Source: Acheta domesticus
Taxonomy: Eukaryota; Arthropoda; Insecta; Orthoptera; Gryllidae
Assembly (NCBI GenBank): GCA_031308135.1
Contig: JAHLJT010004567.1
Span: 135,236,991 to 135,300,990 of the forward strand
Reading direction: 5' to 3'
DNA: 64,000 nucleotides
In this document: one piece after another, positions 34,035 through 64,000 of the stretch
How the letters are laid out: every line of letters starts with the position of its first letter
Position numbering within the stretch: the stretch's first letter is position 1
The notes under the pieces: model-generated
The model's input: the letters and a program-made list of their open reading frames with translations, nothing else
Told to the model about the DNA's origin: nothing
Database searches by the model: none
Position numbers and translations under genes: made by a program

Positions 34035-35480
34035 TATTATTTTAAGAATATTACAGAACAGTAAAACCTTGTTCTAAATGCAATTTTCTTTGAAAAAAAT
34101 TGCAGCCGTTTTTTTTAGAAAATGGCATTTAAACGCTACTGTAAATGCGAAATTTGAACAGAAATTTTTTTGAGTTTTCGAAAATATTCATTAGAAGTCA
34201 TTTAAAGCACTTTAATTTACAAATACAATAGTGTTTACAAATTACTGGAAATGTGCATATTAAAGGTATGAGAGATCTTTCAAAAAATTAATTTGTGTAA
34301 TTTTTTAAATAAAAAAATGAACTTTACATCGCATTAAAGAGAGCAATTAGTACTATCCGTTCGAAAAGTTTGAAGGAAAAATATGGAGCCATTTATGAGA
34401 AAATGGCGTTTGAGCGTTTCTGAAAATGCGGAATTTTGAGCTAGTTTTCACAGAAAACCGTTGTTTTCGAAAAACTTTACTTGAGAGAAACTTTACATTA
34501 TTTAAAGCACGTGTACTCATTAATATAATAATGTCAATAAATCAAGACTAATGTAAATATTACCAACGTGAGAGACAAGTGAAAACAATTACATTTTTGT
34601 AATTTTTGAAAAAACAAAAGAATAGAGCAATATGGCGTTTTTGTCATCTCATAACATACATTTAGCGCTATCCCTACAAAACGTTTAAAGAAAAAATTTG
34701 GAGCCGCTTTTGAGAAAAACTGTTTTTTGTAATTTTTTAAAATTTCAAATATTGCGTGCAATATTGCGCAAAAACTAGTACAATTTTCAAAAAAAATGTA
34801 CATGACCTTAATGAAAGAACTCACTTTGGACAACAAATTTTATTTAAAAGAAAAATCCCTATCTTCAATTTTGTAGTTCCAGAAAGACGTCGAAAAAATG
34901 TTTAACTTTTGCAATTTTCGAAACTTCAGAGTTATCCGTGAAAATCGGACCTCTGCCACCTTAATAAGTGTATTTTATTCTATTCTTACAAGAAATTTAA
35001 CGAAAAAATTTGGAGCAGTTTTTGAGAAAATTTTGAAAATGTCTGGAGGGCTTTATGTAAAGTACCCCCAAAATTTTACAGAATCTTTTTCAAAATCTCA
35101 AAGCTTCGACTAGAACCAGATCGAGCGGGGAATATCCATTTTTGAAGAAATCGTACGTATGGTTTAGGCGCTAGCAGTGTTCACAGACGGACAGACGGAC
35201 GGACGGACGGACAGACAGACGGACGGACAGACAGACGGACGTTTTCCTTACAATTGTTTTTTTCGGTAACAAAGACCCACAAAACAGGGTTTCTGGCTAC
35301 ACCACGTGTTAGGGGATTTTTTTTTCTTAATTTAGCAACTGGTTTTATCAACTTTTTCGTTATGACGGCACGGCAATGAATTTTTTTCCGCCGAAAAATG
35401 GCCATTTTTCGCGCAGCATTACTTAACTTTCCCTATACTACGTACATCACTCCGTGTATACGTATGTACACGGGAAAGTA
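34035..35480 (+). repeat. ACGG-associated repeat family, near-complete copy D
   Basis: Direct repeat of copy C, roughly 80% alike by eye over about 1.4 kb. It has the same ~290-bp internal sub-repeat (34,143 versus 34,421) and the same module order. The microsatellite (ACGG/ACAG)n is expanded to about 58 bp at 35,183-35,240. It ends in the same terminal hairpin form (35,430-35,478, ACTTTCCC paired with GGGAAAGT). Confidence 0.75.
35183..35240 (+). repeat. (ACGG)n/(ACAG)n microsatellite
   Basis: Uninterrupted array of ACGG and ACAG units inside repeat copy D. The homologous site in copy C is only ACAGACGGACG, showing copy-specific expansion. Confidence 0.9.
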
Positions 35481-35484
35481 AAAA

Positions 35485-35930
35485 GGACAGGTCTCAAATC
35501 GAACCCTGCGGGACTCCATATTCAGTTGGCAAGGAATCTGAGTGATGAATAAAAAAATATTCTTTCGTGCGGGTATGGTACGATTCCTACTCTTTGAGGT
35601 CGATATGTAAGGTATAAGAATATATCCAATTTATGATAATGCAAATAATTACATATTAAGATAATTTTAAAAGCAACATTTTATGGTCAACGATGTCAAA
35701 TACTTAGAAAGTTCTAAAAATATTCCAAAACGTATTTCATTTTCATCCATTGCTGAAGCAAGACTTTTAAGAGACGAAAATATGGCAATTTCCACAGTCT
35801 TCGATTGTTTAAAATCTGCCCCATCTGAAAACGCTTCGTTTTTTCCAGAAAAGTTTCCATTTGTAAATGGAAATATCACAAATATGTTTTAAAAAACTGA
35901 CAGTTGCTTTTGAATTTAATTTTTGTTGTC
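35485..35930 (-). pseudogene. LINE reverse-transcriptase fragment (non-LTR retrotransposon)
   Basis: Minus-strand frames give, in order, ETAIF-like IAIFSSLKSLASAMDENE, then GIFLELSK, and after a one-base shift FDIVDHKMLLLKL. Further on come a WIYSYL stretch and GVPQGSI followed by a stop (about 35,490). These are the conserved RT blocks of Jockey/CR1-type LINEs (GIFLDLSKAFDTVDH and the YGVPQGS block). The catalytic YADD block lies beyond the fragment, which abuts repeat copy D. Frameshift and stops make it dead. Confidence 0.75.
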
Positions 35931-38560
35931 TTTCCTTAAGAACTTGCATTTCCTAATTGTCTTTTTTTATGGTACACCATTTGCAAAGTTTCGAAAAAAA
36001 ATAGTCTAACTGAAAAATAAACAGTTGACAAAATTGTTTGATATTGTCTAAAATGTTACAAACTTGGTGTTTAATTCAACTGTTCTGTAGCTATCTTCTA
36101 TTTCTCCCCGTTAAAGGATGGTGCCAAAATTCTCTTTTTACTGATCATCGTGTATACCATAAAGCAACCGGAAAATGGTTGTATAAAGGTGTGAAATCAC
36201 CCACAAAATAGAAACAGGAATTGATGTTTTAATTGTATCGCAAAGAAAAATTCAGTATTTTCGAGAAAACTATTTAAAACGTTTATTTGTGCATTTTGCT
36301 GTGATGTACGAGGCAAAGTGTTCCGAACTATAAAATTGGATTTCAAAAATATTTCGATTTACATACACATATAAACGTTATACTCTCCTTAGAAATAAAA
36401 CTGTCGTGGAAGAAAAAACTGAAAAAATTTTCTTACGTGGCGATTGAAAAACTAGTTGTTTTTTTTTCAATCCCTAACGTTCGGTGGCGTTAAAGCTAAC
36501 TTAAACAATGCCCTCCTGATGAGATTATTTTTATACATAAGAAGCCCCTAGCCCTCCCGTCAACTATGTTTCTGATCATACGCATTAGTAATGGTGGAAG
36601 CTTTGAGTCATTATGCAAATTTAATACTTCGCTTAATACTCATTCAATACGTCGAAAGTATTTGAGCATCAAATAATTGTTACAAGAATAGTAGTGATTT
36701 ATTTTATATAGTATGTAGGCCTATATTGAAAATTTTAGCGTAATATAAAATTTTCATTACATAAAAGACAAAACATTTTTGAAAAAATAAATAACTGCCA
36801 AGGGAGCATTTCTGATTGCTTTGCTCACGATGGGACTCTACACATCTTGCTCTAAGCATTCATACATGGAATACTCAATATCATTCAAGTTTGTTTACAG
36901 AACCCAGACCAGTGCCAATAACATCAGTGATCATGAAAAAGAAAATATTTTAACTATGATATTGAATGAATTAGTTAACATTTGTACTTAACTATAATAT
37001 TTAAAAAAATACTAAATACACCTGTAAGCAGTAATGCACTTCAGCTTCTAGGTCAATGAAACCCGTCTCAATTAGGTTTTTCGTCCAGTTTCCCCGGCCC
37101 ATTGAGCAATTGTTGATATGTCTCTGTTTGGTTCACTGCGCACAAGTTTTGTTGAGCTTTTGCTAGTTGGGGTAGAGGACGAGATTCTGGACCTGTAGAA
37201 AACGTACGCAGATGATACTGCCCCATATGTCACATACAGTTTCAACAGTTTTTTTTAACGAAAATACATTTAAAAAAACCAAGCATCAAACTACCCGATT
37301 TGTCATTGTGGCAACACGGAAACACACTTTTCGATAAGGACGACTCATCCACATATAACGCCTTTAATCCTTTTGGGACATGTTTACTAGTAGTCCACAA
37401 TGAGATATGTTCAGTCGGGTGTGCAACACATGAGACTAATCTGGACTAGTCCCACGCGGAATGTGCGTGGAATTCCATTTCCCAGGAAGACATTTGGCAT
37501 TATCTACTATCGTTACCATGCGTGGCATATACTGCTGGGCTGTATTGCTTCTATAGAGGGGTACACTGAGTAATGTAATGATCGTGGGTAGTACCCATGG
37601 TAACCATGTTACCCGGGTATACACATGCCTCTTTTCGAATTATGTATAATGTATTTTGTTTCCATAATTTCGGTTTTGAGGGTGAACAGGGTCTGGGCCA
37701 TAACCTCACGGGTACAATAACTGTTAAAAACTAAACCAACTTACTTCTCTTATTCTTCAGGTTACGTGTCCACGGTTGACAGTATGTGCGGGAAAACCTG
37801 CACCCTGACTACTCTTGATAAACGTGTTAAGATGAAAGTTATTTTCATTTGGGGTACACCCGGACGAATAAAAAAAATATACGGGCATATTCGGGGTACG
37901 GTTACACACGTGAAGCGCAAGACCGGACGGGTGAAACTGTCACGTATCATGATCGTGTGCGTCCCTTTACGGTCTTTCAACACAAATGGTCGGGGAAGAG
38001 TGATTGATGTCTCAAAACTCAAAGATTAGTGGGCCACGGGCATTTGGCATTTTAAAAACGGGACCAAACCTGAAAAGACTGAAACACCGGTCTTCCGAAA
38101 TTTCGACATATTCTAACACTTAATATTATATGGGGAATCCTCGTATCGGCTCTGAACCAGTTACCTAGAACGACTGTTCGAACTTTTGCGTACTCCAAGA
38201 CTCGAAACCTCCAAGGGGGGTCGAAATAGTGCAAATTGAAGAAACAGAATACGGAGGGGAAAAAAGTCAAAACACACAAAATTAGAAGGACAATGCTGAG
38301 ATGATCAGGAGAGAACAAAGTTCGTCACGAGGTAATGTAATCAAAAAGCAAATAGGCATACTAATTAGATGTATACATGATAATCTGCAAACGTGCAAAT
38401 GACATTTTCCTATTTCTTTTGTGTCTGGTCATCAATTTCCTATGATTGAAGTACGTTAAATAAAGAACAATTAAAGATTTTTTTTAGTAAATCACGGAAA
38501 GTGATCGATATAACTGCCTAAGGGCCCTCTAGGTCTCATATCCGACCCAGATTGATTCAA
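35931..38560. other. Intergenic, no recognised gene
   Basis: AT-rich to 37,000, then more balanced. Frames of 86-87 codons are open on both strands at 37,762-38,029 with a Lys/Arg/Val-rich plus-strand translation; no family is recognised. The sequence at 37,590-37,622 is rich in overlapping TACCC/GGGTA words. Confidence 0.35.
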
Positions 38561-38639
38561 CATCACTCCCTTTCCCGCGTAAATTCCAGCGTTACTTTCA
38601 TACCGAATTTACAATTTACCCGTATTTCCGCATTCACCG

Positions 38640-39110
38640 TTCCAATCTTCCCGTTCAACGCCCCCAGATTTCGCAACCTCCGACCTCCCGCGAGCTCCTC
38701 GACGTACTACACCTCCTACTCCGCTCGCAGGCGGCGCGCTACCGCCGCCCGCGCCGCCGTCACAGCTGCCACGTGACGCGACGCACGTGGCATCCGCGGC
38801 CACGCCACGCCTCCTCACCGGCCGGCCGGCTGGCAGCCAGCAATTCGGACCAGGCACTCAAGCGCACAGCCGCCGCCTCCCGCGCCTTGCATCACCTGGC
38901 CGTGAAAGCCATGCGCCGAACTCTGCGCCCTCATGCCCTCATCACCGCCGCCGCCACCTCCTCCTCCTCCGCTCCGCGAAAAGATAGCGCGCGGTAGCGT
39001 CTGCGGTCTCGCAGCGATCGCTAACGTCAGCGCTGGAAACAATCGTCACACAAGTCGAGGACGCGAGCGCGATACGGACATCTGCTGGTGCAGCTAGCGA
39101 AGGGCTACGG
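38640..39110. other. GC-rich island 10
   Basis: CpG-rich island about 1.2 kb from the candidate start exon at 40,281 and the closest island to Mi-2. On the plus strand an acceptor-like CTACTCCGCTCGCAG precedes GCGGCGCGC at 38,731, with a GC3-rich frame open to TAG at 38,997. On the minus strand a Gly-rich frame (GGGGGGDEG type) is open over the same interval. Strand cannot be decided. Confidence 0.5.
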
Positions 39111-40280
39111 AGCTCTTTCCTACTCATTCCCCTGGTTTTCCTACATAAAATACTTAAATCCAAAGAAAACTACGTCGACGTTTTCCTAAACGCGAAAAGT
39201 AAACGGTAAATAACTGATCAACTCTTTATACAACGGAAGGTCTTTTGTTTGTTAAGAAATACTTAACACAATAAAATCGAATAATGGCACGTTAGGTTAG
39301 TTTCGAACCATCTCTGACGGAATAATAATGACAACCCTCGAAGTAATGCCAAAATGACAATTGTTAATTTTGGCATTACTTCGTTCTCACGACGCTTTTA
39401 GGTAGGTAAGGTGGTGACGAAGACATAGAAGAAGAAAAAAAGTGAAAATGTTCAGAAATGGAACATTCGTTAAAAGAGATATTGGATTCATAAGATAATC
39501 GTCAGCACGTATGGACGTGATGAAACTATCTCACAACACGTGCAATTCTTTCCGCACGTCACCGACCTTCCTTGACCATGGCTAACATGTTGATCTGAAA
39601 TACTTTCAAAGACCGACCTAACCCTGATGCCACAAATATACGAAAAAATTAGTGATGAACTGCACCTAATTCTGGCATAAAATAACATTCGTGCGTTCTC
39701 GTCCACAATAAAAATAACTGTTGAATACTCCCATAATTAGATAACAGGCACTGGACAGGTATCTAATGTATTTGCGCTCTAGTATGTGTTCGAGACATAT
39801 AGGTTAGCTAAGACTAGAATGTAGCATTTCACATTGACGTTTGGCACAGATCTTGCACTCCTAATCACTCGTCACACAACGTCAAAACAATCGCTTAATA
39901 CTCAATAGTTCAATCATTAATATCAAGTACACAAACCTACACAAATTCATGTAATGTTCCTTTAACTTCCAAAATATCAGGCAAAATAATGGATTCCTGG
40001 TAATGCAAGAACACAATTGTTATAAATTAATATCCCCCAAAATTTCAGGTGAATATCAGTTCAAGAAAACCCGTCCTACGTCTCTTAAACAACACACGTC
40101 AGTTTTATATTATTTGACATTCACTATAATCAATACAAAAGAAGCGTGAAGTCTGTGACAACTTATATTTTGGGTTCCAATGAGATTGACACATCTTGTA
40201 AAACACTGCACTACTGAAAATAGGTTTGTCCTAGGTTAATGAAACGTGTAGGTAAAATTAGAAACTTTTCGATCTCTTAC
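39111..40280. other. AT-rich stretch; possible first intron of the 40.3-kb gene
   Basis: No exon recognised. Contains the 17-bp hairpin at 39,339-39,383. If the start exon at 40,281-40,353 is real, this is its first intron. Confidence 0.35.
39339..39383. repeat. Perfect 17-bp hairpin
   Basis: CGAAGTAATGCCAAAAT at 39,339-39,355 and its exact reverse complement at 39,367-39,383, separated by an 11-nt loop. Confidence 0.85.
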
Positions 40281-40353
40281 CTCTGACTGGAAATGGCTTC
40301 GTCTGAATTGTTTCAGTAGGCGGTGGAATACTTCTCTTAGTTTCTGGCGACAT
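40281..40353 (-). CDS. Candidate first coding exon of a gene downstream of Mi-2 (partial, unknown product)
   Basis: On the minus strand an ATG at 40,351-40,353 opens 24 codons ending at a consensus donor, AGAG/GTAAGAG (exon edge 40,281, phase 1). The translation begins MSPETKRSIPPPTETIQTK and matches no family I know. It lies about 0.4 kb past the proposed Mi-2 polyadenylation site on the same strand, as expected for the next gene in tandem. An upstream, out-of-frame ATG (about 40,372) starts a short frame that overlaps the start. The other two frames are partly open too, so the reading frame is not certain. No second exon was found to the left, implying a long intron or a false call. Confidence 0.4.
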
Positions 40354-40697
40354 GGATACGAGACAAGCGCATAACCTCACAGAGAAACAATGAAATGAAG
40401 TACACGCACACGGACGGATCAAGACGAATTCATTACAACCTCATGTTTCGTTTGACACAAGTCTCCCCATATTCCATTCACCAATCCCAATTCTTCAAGG
40501 CGGAGTCGGTAAAGCCTTTTCAACCAATTAGAAGGCGCAATCCATATTCCCCATAATGACATAGCCTATAACAAACACCTAACGCCAAGCGAAACGTACA
40601 CGCACAATGCTGCCACCCACGATCCATTCCAGGCATGCCAACACCACCTTGACTAGGTTATCAATACTTACAACTCACTTTAGCAATTTCTTTTTGG
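40354..40697 (-). promoter_or_regulatory. Intergenic gap between Mi-2 3' end and the candidate next gene
   Basis: About 340 bp of balanced, repeat-free sequence. On the minus strand it contains TCTAATTGGTTG (an inverted CCAAT box, 40,525-40,536). If the 40.3-kb exon is a gene start, its promoter must lie here. No TATA box in a convincing position was seen. Confidence 0.3.
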
Positions 40698-40746
40698 TTT
40701 ATTTGCAAAAATTAAACAAAGTTATAGGGTGTGAATGAACTTTATT
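40698..40746 (-). terminator. Mi-2: Mi-2 candidate polyadenylation signals
   Basis: AATAAA on the minus strand occurs at 40,741-40,746 and again at 40,698-40,703. The first is followed after a few bases by CA-containing sequence and T-rich sequence, a normal cleavage context. An alternative earlier AATAAA is at 41,414-41,419. Confidence 0.45.
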
Positions 40747-41760
40747 GAGCTGATATAAATAAAAAGTGCGCATTTTGAAGTGATCATAAATTTTAAGAGA
40801 TCCTGCTTAGAGAGATTACTAAGTAATAATTTAAATAGTCGAAACATCACATGAAAAGAAAACAAAGGGGGATGGCCTCAACCTTTTCAAGAGGAATGTC
40901 TAGAAAACACTAGTATTTTGCAAGGATTTAAAATGAACAAACATTTCAAACATTTGCAAAACAGTGCCACTTCCGCACAACATTAAATACTTCATGTCAA
41001 TATGGAATATATAATACTGACTTGCATCAATGCTAAGAGGCAATAGTTCTAAATAAAAAATATATTAAAAAATCCTAAAACATGTGTAGCATTTGCTGCA
41101 GTCAATATTTCAACATTGTCTGAAGATAATCAACATGGAACAACAAAGGATGATATGACATGCATTGTACTATATTGATATAAAAATGGTCACCGTTTAA
41201 TTGAATGAGATGATTCATAATTCTTTTAGAGTAGACCTTCAGAACATGAAGTTACAAAAATTATTACAAATGCATAACTTCACAGGTGTACTTGTGATCT
41301 GAGTGTTATAGAAATAAATCAAAAATATGATACAACACAAACATTTTCAAAATTCAACACAGACTTTCAGCAAGCCACATAACCTCATTAAAATCACCAG
41401 TCTATTACAAGTATTTATTATTAATAATACTTCTAACTTGCACTTTATACTGTCTACAGTCTAACAGTTAAGAGACTTTCCAAGACAATTTACTTTTTAC
41501 ATTTACAAAAAAATCCCATTCTGAAAACCTCTTCCAGCTGCAGGAAAACAAGAGGAAACTCTAAACCATACAAGAAAACACCCAACAGTAAGTATAGAAA
41601 ATGGGAGTATCTTCCTTAAGTTTCCATGGTTTCCTTCTGATTGAGATCCATTGGTACAATTATTTTGATTCACAGAGAACTGGAATAGTTGTAACAATTT
41701 GTAATCACATCTGTCTTGCACAACCACACATTTTCACAGGATTTCCTCTCAGATGGTGAC
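40747..41760 (-). other. Mi-2: Probable Mi-2 3' untranslated region
   Basis: AT-rich sequence, free of recognised repeats, between the proposed stop codon (41,761-41,763) and the polyadenylation signal at 40,741. Its extent depends on the terminal exon being correct and on which AATAAA is used. Confidence 0.45.

Positions 41761-64000
<22,240 letters not shown>

Noticed and set aside
37762..38029. 86- and 87-codon frames on opposite strands
   Set aside because: No domain, no splice signals, no transposon context; both strands open equally.

Overview
The window is eukaryotic, AT-rich and full of decayed transposons. It contains one clearly recognisable gene: the 3' part of the chromatin remodeller Mi-2 (CHD3/4/5 class), on the minus strand from the right edge to about 40.7 kb. 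The Mi-2 protein sequence, compact GT-AG introns mixed with multi-kilobase introns, many tRNA-derived SINEs, mariner, pogo/Tigger and hAT relics, and non-LTR retrotransposon fragments point to an arthropod, most likely an insect. The order cannot be fixed from the sequence alone.

Right part (about 40.7-64 kb): Fourteen Mi-2 coding exons were read by hand. Every reading phase joins exactly across every intron. They encode 844 full or split codons, from the end of the helicase C-terminal lobe to near the C-terminus. A fifteenth, terminal exon at 41,768 would add two residues and a stop; it is less certain. The PHD fingers, chromodomains and ATPase core lie beyond the right edge. Mi-2 introns hold a G-rich minisatellite split by a small hAT-like element, a full-length non-autonomous hAT element, a pogo/Tigger pseudogene, a LINE C-terminal fragment, a 134-nt pure purine tract and two 18-bp hairpins. 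About 0.4 kb beyond the Mi-2 3' end, on the same strand, lies what may be the first coding exon of the next gene (40,281-40,353).

Left part (1-40 kb): No complete gene is recognisable. The background is AT-rich, with about ten sharply bounded GC-rich islands of 0.3-0.5 kb. Two islands have open minus-strand frames with strong third-position GC bias. One would encode a signal peptide (about 28.1 kb) and the other ends at a good splice donor (24,016). They may be exons or alternative promoters of a gene with very large introns. Between the islands lie two mariner relics, one split by a SINE and the other by a MITE, and a full-length hAT MITE of the same family as the copy in Mi-2. There are also at least ten tRNA-type SINE pieces, a LINE reverse-transcriptase fragment, and several copies of a long repeat family associated with an ACGG microsatellite. 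Two copies of that family, 3.6 kb apart, are nearly full length and contain internal ~290-bp sub-repeats.

All calls come from reading the sequence. No database search was possible, so SINE, LINE and MITE family names are class-level only.
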